Below are positions 17,726 to 26,066 of a stretch of 47,241 nucleotides of DNA, piece after piece. Positions within the stretch are counted from its first letter, which is position 1, and every line of letters begins with the position of its first letter. The stretch is from Syntrophobacteraceae bacterium (GTDB taxonomy: Bacteria > Desulfobacterota > Syntrophobacteria > Syntrophobacterales > Syntrophobacteraceae): NCBI GenBank assembly GCA_031292215.1, contig JARLHO010000110.1, positions 1 through 47,241 on the forward strand. Reading direction: 5' to 3'. The notes beneath the pieces were generated by a model. It saw nothing but the letters and a program-made list of their open reading frames with translations. It ran no database searches and was not told the DNA's origin. Position numbers and translations under genes: made by a program.

Positions 17726-19462
17726 ATGGACAAAATTCTGCGGATCGACATGGGCGCCGAAGCCGGGCCCAAAGTGACTGAGGAGCCTTTAGGAGTTTAC
17801 GCCGGGTTTGGCGGTCGAGCCCTTACCTCGGCGGTGGTCTCCAAGGAAGTTCCCCCTCTTTGCCACCCCCTGGGAGCCGAAAACAAGCTGGTTATCGCCC
17901 CAGGTCTATTGAGCGGTACGATAGCTTCGATGTCCGGGCGGCTGTCGGTGGGATGCAAGAGCCCGCTAACGGGGGGCATAAAGGAATCCAACGCAGGCGG
18001 ACAGGGTGCGCAGGTGCTGGCGCGCATGGGCTACGCCGCCATCGTACTGGAGGGAAAACCCGAAAAAGACGATCTCTATAAAATTGTCATAAACGGCGAC
18101 GGCGTAAAGATATCTGTCGACAACAGCCTGAGGATGCTTCCCAACTATGACCTGGTCGACAGGATGAAGCAGCAGCACGGAGAAAAGATAACGTGCATTT
18201 CCATCGGTCCGGCCGGGGAGATGAAAATGAGCGCCGCCTCGATTGCCGTGACCGACATGGAATTGAGGCCGACTCGCCATGCGGGCCGTGGAGGGGTTGG
18301 CGCGGTCATGGGCGCCAAATGCGTTAAAGTTATCGTCCTCGACGACACCGGCATGAAGATGCGCGCTCCCAAGGACCCCGAAAAGTATAAAGAGGCCAAT
18401 AAAAGGTGGGTGGAAGGGCTGAAGAAACACCCGGTTACCGGGCAGGGCCTGCCGGCCTACGGTACTAACGTTTTGACAAATGTTCTCAATGAGGCCGGGG
18501 GGTATCCGACTTACAATTTCAAGCAGGGCCGCTTCGACGGCGCCTCCAAGATCAGCGGCGAGACCCAGGCGGAAACCGAAACGGCCCGAGGCGGTCTGGC
18601 GACTCACGGATGCCATCGGGGGTGCGTCATTCAGTGCTCCGGGACATTTAACGACAAAGACGGCCATTTTTTGACCAAACAACCCGAATACGAGACCGTG
18701 TGGTCTCATGGCGGGCAGTGCGGGATCTGCGATCTGGACGCCATTGCGCAGATGGACTTCATGGAGGACAATTACGGCCTGGACACAATCGAGATGGGAG
18801 TAGCCCTCGGGGTGGCCATGGAAGGGGGCCTTCTTAAATTCGGCGACGCTCAGGGCGCCATCGGGTTGCTTGAGGAAGTTGGCAAAGGCACCCCGGTCGG
18901 ACGCATCCTGGGCAACGGCGCGGCGGTTACCGGTAAAGTCTTCGGCGTGGAAAGAGTGCCCGTGGTAAAGGGGCAGGCACTGCCGGCCTACGATCCGCGC
19001 GCGGTCCAGGGCATCGGCGTAACTTACGCCACAAGCACCATGGGCGCCGACCATACCGCAGGGTACGCCGTGGCGACCAACATCCTCGGTGTAGGCGGTA
19101 AAGTCGATCCGTTGAAACCCGAAGGCCAGGTGGAGCTGTCTAGGAATCTGCAAATCGCCACAGCCGCGATTGACGCCACGGGAATGTGTCTGTTCATTGC
19201 TTTCGCCGTGCTCGATCAACCCGAGACCTTCCAGGCTCTTTTGGATCTTTTGAATGCCTTCTATGGGCTGAACCTTACTGCCGACGGAGTCGTGACACTT
19301 GGCAAAACCATCCTGACCATGGAAAGGGATTTCAACGCCAAGGCAGGGTTTACCTCAGAGCACGACCGGCTGCCGCAATTTTTCAAAACGGAGAAGGTGC
19401 CTCCGCACAATGTGGTCTTCGAGGTTAAAGACGAAGATCTCGACAAAGTGTTCAACTGGTAA
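17726..19462 (+). CDS. Aldehyde:ferredoxin oxidoreductase, tungsten-containing
   Basis: AOR oxidises aldehydes to carboxylic acids and reduces ferredoxin, or runs in reverse, using a tungsten bis-pterin and one 4Fe-4S cluster. The 578-residue protein starts at an ATG six bases after AAGGAA. The cluster ligands are Cys296, Cys300 and Cys304 (GCHRGCVIQC) and Cys488 (DATGMC). The spacing of the first two is C-x3-C, as in some bacterial AORs, not the C-x2-C of Pyrococcus AOR. MGADHTAG at 439-446 contains the conserved His and pterin-site residues. Cofactor-assembly genes precede it and a conserved-looking companion follows. The preferred aldehyde is unknown. Confidence 0.93.
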   Translation: MDKILRIDMGAEAGPKVTEEPLGVYAGFGGRALTSAVVSKEVPPLCHPLGAENKLVIAPGLLSGTIASMSGRLSVGCKSPLTGGIKESNAGGQGAQVLARMGYAAIVLEGKPEKDDLYKIVINGDGVKISVDNSLRMLPNYDLVDRMKQQHGEKITCISIGPAGEMKMSAASIAVTDMELRPTRHAGRGGVGAVMGAKCVKVIVLDDTGMKMRAPKDPEKYKEANKRWVEGLKKHPVTGQGLPAYGTNVLTNVLNEAGGYPTYNFKQGRFDGASKISGETQAETETARGGLATHGCHRGCVIQCSGTFNDKDGHFLTKQPEYETVWSHGGQCGICDLDAIAQMDFMEDNYGLDTIEMGVALGVAMEGGLLKFGDAQGAIGLLEEVGKGTPVGRILGNGAAVTGKVFGVERVPVVKGQALPAYDPRAVQGIGVTYATSTMGADHTAGYAVATNILGVGGKVDPLKPEGQVELSRNLQIATAAIDATGMCLFIAFAVLDQPETFQALLDLLNAFYGLNLTADGVVTLGKTILTMERDFNAKAGFTSEHDRLPQFFKTEKVPPHNVVFEVKDEDLDKVFNW

Positions 19463-19551
19463 GGACTAGCTGTTCCCTGCCCTCCTTTCCGGGGTTTTCC
19501 GGGGGGGAGGGGGCGGGGAATTTTCCTCGGTTGTGGATGGGTAGCGTGCCA

Positions 19552-20160
19552 ATGAGCGAGAAAATAGAAGGTCTTCCCGCAGCGGAGCTTCAAGTCATGG
19601 TGGGCGCCGCCGGATTTCCGCGGTTTTTGCAGCTCCTGCAGCAGGGAATTATTCTTTGGAGGGAAGTTGGTTGCAGCGTACGTTCATTTTTGCATGACCA
19701 ACTGCGACTGAGTCCCCAATTTGTCGAGGAAAACATTCAAACGATATTTCTGGATGGAAAGCCGGTTGACGACCTGGACAGGGCCCGTGTGAAAGACGGA
19801 TGCACGATTGCCCTTTCCGCGGCGATGCCGGGATTGGTTGGCGCCACCATGCGCCGCGGCGGCTATTATGCATCGCTTCGCGCCCAGATTTCACACAGGC
19901 AGGAGGGGGAAAACGGCGGGGAAACGGCAAAGGGGCGCGTTACTTTGAAGCTTTTTAATCTCGTCGCCCGTTCACTGGGGAAAACGTTCCTGGAGGGTGG
20001 TTTTTTCGTTACGCGAAAGACTCTTGAAGATTTTATACGGTGGAGTCAACCGATGGGAGATATCCAGGCGGTCCTCGGGGGAGCGCCGTTCGACTGGAAG
20101 GCTTTCCAGGCGGGTAAGAGCGCAGACGAGCTTGTCCGTTTGCGGTTGAAGATCGTTTAG
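19552..20160 (+). CDS. Uncharacterised AOR-linked protein with a beta-grasp-like region
   Basis: I cannot assign a named family to this roughly 202-residue protein. It follows the AOR gene in the same direction after about 90 bases. Residues 41-93 look like a ubiquitin-type beta-grasp fold: a strand and helix (SVRSFLHDQL), a strand ending in a turn (TIFLDGKPVDDL) and a final VKDGCTIALSAAMPG, comparable to the NG and DGD turns of MoaD/ThiS. A double Gly (RRGGYY) follows near residue 103 but is internal, not terminal. The C-terminal 80 residues are mixed polar and hydrophobic. It might help mature or regulate the AOR; this is inference. The start is uncertain: TTG at 19531 and ATG at 19537 are alternatives, none with a strong ribosome-binding site. 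Confidence 0.65.
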   Translation: MSEKIEGLPAAELQVMVGAAGFPRFLQLLQQGIILWREVGCSVRSFLHDQLRLSPQFVEENIQTIFLDGKPVDDLDRARVKDGCTIALSAAMPGLVGATMRRGGYYASLRAQISHRQEGENGGETAKGRVTLKLFNLVARSLGKTFLEGGFFVTRKTLEDFIRWSQPMGDIQAVLGGAPFDWKAFQAGKSADELVRLRLKIV

Positions 20161-20345
20161 GTTCTTACATTACGGTTTGCGGGCAAAAAGCGCTGCCCCG
20201 CGCTCTTTGCCTGCAACGGCCACCTTGCAGGGGCTCCTGGAAGGTGACCATCCGAGGCGTGTTGTCCGAAGGCCGCTTTTGTGCAGGCTTCGATTTCCGT
20301 TGCCTTCGACGCCGCACGGTTCCCGGCGGCCCGGACGACACGCTA

Positions 20346-20651
20346 TCAGATTACCCCGGCCCGAATCAACATCTTTATCAAAGTATGTGTTTGCTTATTT
20401 CCACCCTGGATTCCGGCCGCCGGATGGGAGACGGAAATGGCGGGATTCCCGGGGGATGCTTTTTTCGGACCCGGGGCGGTCTTTACTTCGGCTTTGGGGG
20501 TTTGCCTTACCCAACGTGTGGCAGTGGCGCCTTCAACAAGCCGCCCCGATTGCTCCACGAAATCTTCCCTCCGCTCTGCCTGAGCACTCATTTCATTGGA
20601 GGCCGCGGCGGTTTCGTCGACCAGTTCGCCCGATTTTCCAACACCCGAGTT
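20346..20651 (-). pseudogene. Chemoreceptor C-terminal relic
   Basis: Read on the minus strand from 20651, the sequence ETAAASNEMSAQAE is the characteristic end of a methyl-accepting chemotaxis protein signalling domain, followed by a Pro/Lys-rich tail. A stop lies directly upstream in frame, and no start, membrane segment or signalling hairpin precedes it. The fragment is about 100 codons. It is not a copy of the intact chemoreceptor at 32665-34230, whose end has a different sequence. Confidence 0.5.
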
Positions 20652-20828
20652 TCACCTCATAAAATTTTCTGGCCGTTTTCTCTAGTAAAGTGGACCCCTA
20701 GGGCAAGACAAAAATCCACTTAGTTTAAGCTGCACATTCGACTTTACTCGCAGCTGGACGGCGCCGCCCCGTTTTTATACGGGGTTTTATCGGGAATGAA
20801 ACTTGGCGTTTCCTATAGAGATTTATTT

Positions 20829-20860
20829 GTTGGGTTTCGCTTCGCTCAACCTAACCTACA
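20829..20860 (-). repeat. REP-like element, copy 1
   Basis: A sequence of the type TGTAGGTTAGGTTGAGCGAA followed by GCGAAACCCAAC on the minus strand. Related copies occur at 32532-32559 and 32586-32613. Elements like this are common short intergenic repeats. Confidence 0.5.
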
Positions 20861-20940
20861 TTTGCTCTGGTCCAATGCAACCGAAGGCCGCCCGGGTCCC
20901 ATTTGCAGCTTACCAAGGAATCATCTTAACAGGATACATC

Positions 20941-21054
20941 ATGCCCAAAGCGATCAGGATACATGAGATCGGAGGAAACGCCCTCTATATTCGCAGGGAA
21001 GCGGGAATTACCGTGGCATGGGCTTTCACTCCAAGCATGGTGAAAAGATTGTGA
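20941..21054 (+). pseudogene. Possible quinone-oxidoreductase N-terminal relic
   Basis: The first twelve residues, MPKAIRIHEIGG, match the usual start of zinc-independent NADPH:quinone oxidoreductases, but similarity ends there and the frame stops after 37 codons. It may be a relic cut off after the first strand. The match is short, so chance similarity is possible. Confidence 0.25.
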
Positions 21055-21132
21055 AAAAGAGGGGGACGTCGATAAAGGGCCGGCGAGCAGTCGGCGGCCA
21101 TCCCTCTCGCAGGCAGGGAATTGCGTATGGCG

Positions 21133-21164
21133 CGCGGGGCGCGCCTGGAGTTGCGCGCCCCGCG
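21133..21164 (-). terminator. Strong stem-loop after the phosphoesterase gene
   Basis: CGCGGGGCGCGC at 21133-21144 and its exact complement at 21153-21164 form a 12-base perfect stem with an 8-base loop, about 30 bases past the phosphoesterase stop. No run of T follows in either direction, so it may be an RNA-stabilising hairpin rather than a classical terminator. Confidence 0.45.
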
Positions 21165-21194
21165 TAACACCGCCCGGGTCCCGGGATCGGTTTG

Positions 21195-23282
21195 TTAATA
21201 CGTTACAGCATCGGTGTGCGCGGTCGCGGGGTAGGTGCCGGGAAGCGGATTAAAGCCCTCGGGGATGTTGTTTTCGATTCCCTGGCGGACGTCTTCGGGG
21301 ACTATCCCGATCTCTTTGCAGCCGTGGCCGCCGTAGTGCGGAAATGTATTCACAACGGTTTCGGGAATTAGGGCAAAGGAGGCCGGTAGCGGCCGGGCTT
21401 TGCCGGAAAGGCGCCGGGGAGAAAAACCCGAAAGTAGGCTATTTGATACCTGCGACTCGATGTCATTGGGCCCCAGGTGTTTTTGGTGAAACCCGGCGGG
21501 TGCAAACCGGTTGAAATAGCGCGAATCGCCCTTCTTTAGCGCCTGTGCCTCATCGGGGAGACTGGCGAGGGCGGGCAGCCCGAAAATGTAGTTGATGGTT
21601 TCTATAACCGAGTTGTGATCGCCTTCGACATGCGAGACGACATGCGTTCGCGCATAGGGCGAGATAAGGATCAGCGGGACGCGCGAGCCGCGGGAGAGGA
21701 GCCCTTTCGGACCGTAGGCGAGGATGCGCGGCGGGACGTGGTCCCACTCACCGTCTGTCTCATCGTAGGTGATTATGATCGCGCACCGGCTCCAGATCTT
21801 GGGAGAGGATGCGACCGCGTTGATTACGCGGGCGGCCATGGCTTCGGTTAGTTGCCTGTCGGAGTAGGCCGGGTGATCGTCATCGCCCGCCTTGGCGGCA
21901 TCGATTGCTGCGATTTCACCGGCGGAAGTCTTGGGGTCGGTCACCACGGGCTTTTTCCCTATAAGATTTAGATAGCCGCCCCGAATGTAGAATACTCCGC
22001 CCTCGGGAAGAGAGTTTTTGGCCAAGGCGTTAAAAAAATCGGTCAGACCGTGCATGCCGGCCCGAACTGCGGGTGTATCGGCTATATAGCCGAAGTATTG
22101 CGCCGCATTGTGATGGCTCACATAGGAATTGTGCGAGGCCACCCCGGGGGGGTCGCTCGCCTCGTGATCGTAGCCCTCCTGGTACCAGCCCCAGTTAACG
22201 GGCTCTTTTCCAAGGTTTCTGATGTAGGGGATGTCCTGTTGGATATCGGGCAGATCGAGACCGGGATTGAGGTTACCCCCCATTGCCTTTACGATGTCTT
22301 TCCCCTGGAAAGTAAGCGGCAGGGTGGCGAAGGTAAGGTTCATGGTGATGTTGCCGTTCTTGTAGTGTTCACGCGTTCCGGCGGGCTCCCGGTCAACTCT
22401 TGCGGTGTCGAACTGGGAGCCGTAGAAGGGCTGACTATCACCTGTGATCGGGGGGCCGTGCAGCGTTCCACTGTTTTTGCCAACCGTTTCCGGTTCACCG
22501 CCGGCGCTTACCGGGTGTTTGACCCACTGGGTCTGGCCCACCTGTCCGGAGATCATCGCAATCGCGTTCGGGGTGGAGGGGCCGTCCTCGGTTGCAAAGA
22601 TATTGTCAAAGATCGTAAAGCGGCGGGCATACTGCCAGAAAAACGGAATAGTGTCGCAGTCTATGTGAGACATGACAAGGCGGGCAAACTGTGTGCCTTC
22701 TTCCTGCCCGGCAGCGGTGGGCCGGACGCCGGGGGCGCCCGCAAACCTCTGGTATTCCCGCCTCGCGTATCCGTCCATCCGCGGCGCGCCGCATGCCACG
22801 TCATACTTTGCGATCATGCCTTCGTTTGAGTGATCGACCGAGTCCATGACGCTCGAATTCTGTCCGGGACCGAGCCGGAAGGGATGGACGACTACGGTTG
22901 CACCGCTCAGATTATCCCTGTAGGTCTGGGTAAATCCGGGGGTACGAGCGGCCGAGCGCGGTTTCAACCCATCGGAGTAGATGCCGTTTACACCCGGAAA
23001 CGTCCCGTACTCGTTGTCAAACGAGTGGTTTTCATTGAAAATGACAAATACATACTTGATTCTTTTGCGCAGCAGCTTTACAAGCGCTGCCCGAGACACC
23101 CGCGGCTCTTTTGCCGGATCGATGAAGTACCTCGCCTCATAACGGCTCACGTTCGGCTGCGCCGTAACCTGTGGCTGCCTGCGCCCGTCTTTCTCCGAAC
23201 CGTATGCCGCAGCCATAACGGTCCACTGCAGCAAAGAAGCCGCAACGAACAATGCCGGAATGGTTTTTTTACAGCGCATCAT
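21195..23282 (-). CDS. Secreted phosphoesterase (phospholipase C/acid phosphatase superfamily)
   Basis: This 695-residue protein belongs to the phosphoesterase family related to bacterial phospholipase C and AcpA (alkaline-phosphatase fold). It starts with a Sec signal peptide (MMRCKKTIPALFVAASLLQW), so it acts outside the cytoplasm. Family motifs are IFNENHSFDNEYGTFPGVNG at 81-100, YDETDGEWDHVPPR toward the middle-end, and RVPLILISPYAR with HVEGDHNSVIETINYIFG after it; Asn, Asp, Glu and His residues there form the metal and phosphate site. The region between has long insertions. It stands alone, divergent from the DUF945 gene. Substrate (phospholipid, phosphate ester or sulfate-like ester) cannot be read. 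Confidence 0.85.
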   Translation of the reverse strand: MMRCKKTIPALFVAASLLQWTVMAAAYGSEKDGRRQPQVTAQPNVSRYEARYFIDPAKEPRVSRAALVKLLRKRIKYVFVIFNENHSFDNEYGTFPGVNGIYSDGLKPRSAARTPGFTQTYRDNLSGATVVVHPFRLGPGQNSSVMDSVDHSNEGMIAKYDVACGAPRMDGYARREYQRFAGAPGVRPTAAGQEEGTQFARLVMSHIDCDTIPFFWQYARRFTIFDNIFATEDGPSTPNAIAMISGQVGQTQWVKHPVSAGGEPETVGKNSGTLHGPPITGDSQPFYGSQFDTARVDREPAGTREHYKNGNITMNLTFATLPLTFQGKDIVKAMGGNLNPGLDLPDIQQDIPYIRNLGKEPVNWGWYQEGYDHEASDPPGVASHNSYVSHHNAAQYFGYIADTPAVRAGMHGLTDFFNALAKNSLPEGGVFYIRGGYLNLIGKKPVVTDPKTSAGEIAAIDAAKAGDDDHPAYSDRQLTEAMAARVINAVASSPKIWSRCAIIITYDETDGEWDHVPPRILAYGPKGLLSRGSRVPLILISPYARTHVVSHVEGDHNSVIETINYIFGLPALASLPDEAQALKKGDSRYFNRFAPAGFHQKHLGPNDIESQVSNSLLSGFSPRRLSGKARPLPASFALIPETVVNTFPHYGGHGCKEIGIVPEDVRQGIENNIPEGFNPLPGTYPATAHTDAVTY

Positions 23283-23534
23283 TGGACATCCCCCCTGGTT
23301 TTAAACCAAAAAACAGATGTAACGCAGCAACATCGGCCTGGGCAAAAAGCTATAATACAGGCGGAGTGTTACATTTGCGATTCCCTTTTGCCCCTTTTCC
23401 CTCGATTCGAAGCCATATCATTTTGATTTCCTTCCGCCTGGATTTGGGCTATTGATTACTCGTTCCAACAGCCCTTTACAGGCGTGCGCGGGACGTTAGA
23501 CCCGCCTGGAGGTTCGAATCCGGAAAGGAATTCC

Positions 23535-24920
23535 ATGAAAAAAACCGTGGCGATAGTAGTGTCCGTTCTTTTAGCGCTGGCTCTTTGCTATGTAGGCGTC
23601 AGCTACTGGATAGGGGGGCGGGCGCTACAGTTCCATGACCAAAGTATTGCTCGAATAAATGGTTCAAAGGGTCTTAAGGCCGAGGTCTTAAGCTATAAGC
23701 GGGGTCTTTTCAGTTCCAGGGCCCTTACGAAGCTCACCTTGGTCCTTCCCCGCCAGGGCCGCGAAATCAGTATCGACCTGGTCGACACGATCTACCACGG
23801 GCCTTTTGTCTTCCTGCGCGACCCACGCCTGAAAGGGGGCCTTCGCCCCGTTATGGCGGTTATCCGAACGAGCCTTGAGCCCGGGGGCGCCGATATGGGA
23901 AAGGCGCTCAGACAAATCCCCGAACTGGCCTCTTCGGAGGCGCTGACCGTTCTTTCAATCAACGGCGACGCCGTCTCCTATTTTGGTATCCCCTCTTTTC
24001 AACATGAGTTTAAGGACGCCAAGGGGGAACAGATGGAGGTCAAATGGGGGGGCCTATCGGGCAAGTTCCACTTCGATGCGCAGGCGGCAGCGGCCGTGTG
24101 CACTTGCGACTGCCCTTCGCTGCTCGTTACGGGAAAAAATCGCAAGCTTCAAATAGCGGGCGTTCGGGGACAGTTTGATTCGCATGCCGGGATAAAGGGA
24201 ATATCGGTTGGGTCCTCTCATTTTTCGATAGGCTCAATCGAGGCGGTCGAAAACGGCCAGAGCGCGTTCACCCTGGCTTCCCTCGGCCTCAAGACCAAAT
24301 CCATGGTGGAAGGAGATAAAATTAACGGCTCCATACGGCTGGGTTTTGGAAAACTCAATGCCGGAGGGCTGGGGGTTGGGCCCTTTTCGATGGATTTCGA
24401 GGCTCGAAAGCTCGATGCGTCCGTTCTTGCCAGGTTCGAAAAACTGGCGCCGGCGCTGCAGCGGGAAGAAATGGGAAATGACGAGGCGGCCAAAGCCCAA
24501 ATGAGGGGATTATTTGCCAAAATGGCGGCCGACCTGCTCGCCGGGCGCCCGGAACTCGAGATAAAGCAATTGAACTTACGAACGGACAAAGGAGATCTCA
24601 CTGGCAAAGCCCGGCTGGGTTTTGACGGCGACGGAAAGGAGTTTTCGCGAAACATCCTGGCGCTTTTGACCAGTGTGAACGCAAATGCCCAACTCTCCGT
24701 CTCGCAGGCCCTTTTCTACTTCATCGCCCAAAATGCGATCCAAAAAAACCGGCAAGGGGCCGAGGACCAGTCCAAGGACAGCGCCGGACAGCTTGCCGCG
24801 CGCCTTCTGGCCGCCAAGTACATTACTGCCGACTCCGGAGCGTTTACATCCAGCGCCGCTTTTAAACACGGCGTCCTAACCGTTAACGGCCACCGGCTGG
24901 GATTTTCAAACCTGCGCTAA
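23535..24920 (+). CDS. DUF945 (YdgA-like) membrane-anchored protein
   Basis: The 461-residue protein begins at the ATG at 23535, about eight bases after AAAGGAA. An N-terminal hydrophobic anchor (residues 3-25) is followed by a periplasmic region with the DUF945 features: a conserved segment after the anchor with YKRGLFSSRALTKLTLVL, an IYHGPF motif near residue 85, and repeated beta-strand-rich segments to the C-terminus. DUF945 proteins such as E. coli YdgA are cell-envelope proteins of unclear function. No operon partner is seen; the next gene is over 400 bases away. Function cannot be stated beyond an envelope location. Confidence 0.8.
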   Translation: MKKTVAIVVSVLLALALCYVGVSYWIGGRALQFHDQSIARINGSKGLKAEVLSYKRGLFSSRALTKLTLVLPRQGREISIDLVDTIYHGPFVFLRDPRLKGGLRPVMAVIRTSLEPGGADMGKALRQIPELASSEALTVLSINGDAVSYFGIPSFQHEFKDAKGEQMEVKWGGLSGKFHFDAQAAAAVCTCDCPSLLVTGKNRKLQIAGVRGQFDSHAGIKGISVGSSHFSIGSIEAVENGQSAFTLASLGLKTKSMVEGDKINGSIRLGFGKLNAGGLGVGPFSMDFEARKLDASVLARFEKLAPALQREEMGNDEAAKAQMRGLFAKMAADLLAGRPELEIKQLNLRTDKGDLTGKARLGFDGDGKEFSRNILALLTSVNANAQLSVSQALFYFIAQNAIQKNRQGAEDQSKDSAGQLAARLLAAKYITADSGAFTSSAAFKHGVLTVNGHRLGFSNLR

Positions 24921-25004
24921 AGTTTCTCGAAAAAAATCTGCACACGACCTTCATGATTTGCACCGCCGGGGGGAGCAGTCCCTCCGGGATCACGATCGTT
25001 GCCG

Positions 25005-25061
25005 GGGGTGTCGGCCTCACGGCCTCAACCACCGGTTAATGGAATGGTGGCTTCGATCCCT
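25005..25061 (+). repeat. Interspersed repeat family 2, copy 2
   Basis: GGGGTGTCGGCCTCACGGCC then TCAACCACCGG and TTAATGG match the repeat at 5731-5780, with a short insertion before GCTTCGATCCCT. It lies in a spacer beside a copy of the 55-base repeat. Confidence 0.65.
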
Positions 25062-25105
25062 TGTATGTTTGAGCGGAGCTTACTCGGTCCTGTACGAAAA
25101 GGCTT

Positions 25106-25160
25106 GAAATCCCCCCAACCCCCCTTTGAAAAAAAGGGGGGCGATTGAGCCAAGCCCCTT
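25106..25160 (+). repeat. 55-base interspersed repeat, copy 1
   Basis: The element starts GAAATCCCCCCAACCCCCC and ends CGATTGAGCCAAGCCCCTT. The middle CCCCCC-TTTGAAAAAAA-GGGGGG can form a hairpin. Copies of the same length are at 32388-32442 (same strand) and 47143-47197 (opposite strand). Confidence 0.85.
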
Positions 25161-25278
25161 TCGGTTTTTTGGGCTCTGGCCGGAAATGGTCTCCATTCCC
25201 AAACCCCACCTTGGCCCCCGCGAGGGGCGAACTGTCCCCGAATGGTTCGGCCCGAGCCCGATCTTGGGCCTGGAGGTC

Positions 25279-25307
25279 TTGTGCTTGCGTTTTCTCTTGC
25301 TTATATT
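25279..25307 (+). promoter_or_regulatory. Candidate promoter of the trehalose operon
   Basis: TATATT at 25302-25307 has a weak TTGTGC -35 box 17 bases upstream. It lies about 40 bases before the GTG of the DUF5752 gene, the first of a four-gene run. Confidence 0.3.
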
Positions 25308-25346
25308 TGCTACACTCAAACGTTTTCAGACCGCTGATATGTTGCG

Positions 25347-26066
25347 GTGACCGTCTTGCCTCTAAAATTTCAGGACGAGCTACAAATGGTAAGCCCCGAT
25401 CAGGTCGCGCTCAATCCCTTCTGGTTCAACGAATGTCTCATCTTGACCATGCCCACCGGAAAGACCGCGGTAAATCTGCGGGAGATGCTGCAGACAGTAC
25501 GGGAGGTGGACGCAGCGGTTTTGTCCTATCATCTGTGGCAATCGCGCATGGCGATCGCTCAACCCGAAGTCGAATATCCCAACGACTTCGCCATCTGGGC
25601 CGCCACATCCCTGCAGGACAGCCGACTGGCTGAAAAGCTGAGCGTCATCGATCCGTTCGGCTTCGAGGATATGGAGCAGGTACGGGAGGCGCTGGCGGAA
25701 ATCATGGAAGAGTACATGTGGAACCTTCCGTCCGTGCCGTGGGCAAGACCGGGGTATGAGTTCCACTTCTGCGAAGCCTCAACGGTCGTGTTGCTTCGGC
25801 CGCGAATTGTCGCCGGCTCGCTGTCCGAGTTCCGCTCCGGCCTTGCCAACGTGGGTATTGATTCGATCTATTATCATTTCGTGGACGCGCGCTGGCGGTT
25901 GAGAAAATCAAAAACCAACGACTTTTCGATTTGGATCCGGGACTCTTTTGGTTTGCCCAAGCTCGTTGCGGCCCTTCAGGGCATCGACGTGTGGTTCTAT
26001 ACGCTCGAAGGAGTTCGCAAAGCCATCATGGACCTGATCGACCAATACATGGAGAAGCCCCTATGA
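25347..26066 (+). CDS. DUF5752 family protein
   Basis: This 239-residue protein resembles the DUF5752 family, which is often found beside TreT-like glycosyltransferases. It has two similar halves: NPFWFNECLILTMPTGKTA with DFAIWAATSL, and EFHFCEASTVVLLRPRIVAG with DFSIWIRDSFG. The paired DFxIW motif suggests an internal duplication. A GTG at 25347 is used; an ATG at 25386 would trim 13 residues and is also plausible. It overlaps treT by four bases (ATGA), indicating coupled translation and probably a shared role in trehalose or sugar metabolism. The biochemical role of the family is unknown to me. No signal peptide is visible, so it is cytoplasmic. Confidence 0.75.
   Translation: MTVLPLKFQDELQMVSPDQVALNPFWFNECLILTMPTGKTAVNLREMLQTVREVDAAVLSYHLWQSRMAIAQPEVEYPNDFAIWAATSLQDSRLAEKLSVIDPFGFEDMEQVREALAEIMEEYMWNLPSVPWARPGYEFHFCEASTVVLLRPRIVAGSLSEFRSGLANVGIDSIYYHFVDARWRLRKSKTNDFSIWIRDSFGLPKLVAALQGIDVWFYTLEGVRKAIMDLIDQYMEKPL

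Noticed and set aside
17966-19219. Long open frame on the minus strand inside the AOR gene
   Set aside because: It lacks family motifs and is antisense to a clearly coding AOR; GC-rich codon bias creates such frames.
19470-19520. Possible hairpin after the AOR gene
   Set aside because: The C-run/G-run pairing is imperfect and no T-run follows, so a terminator is not supported.
23484-23522. TTCGAATCC near the DUF945 gene suggested a tRNA T-arm
   Set aside because: The flanking five bases do not pair well and no acceptor, D or anticodon arms could be drawn.
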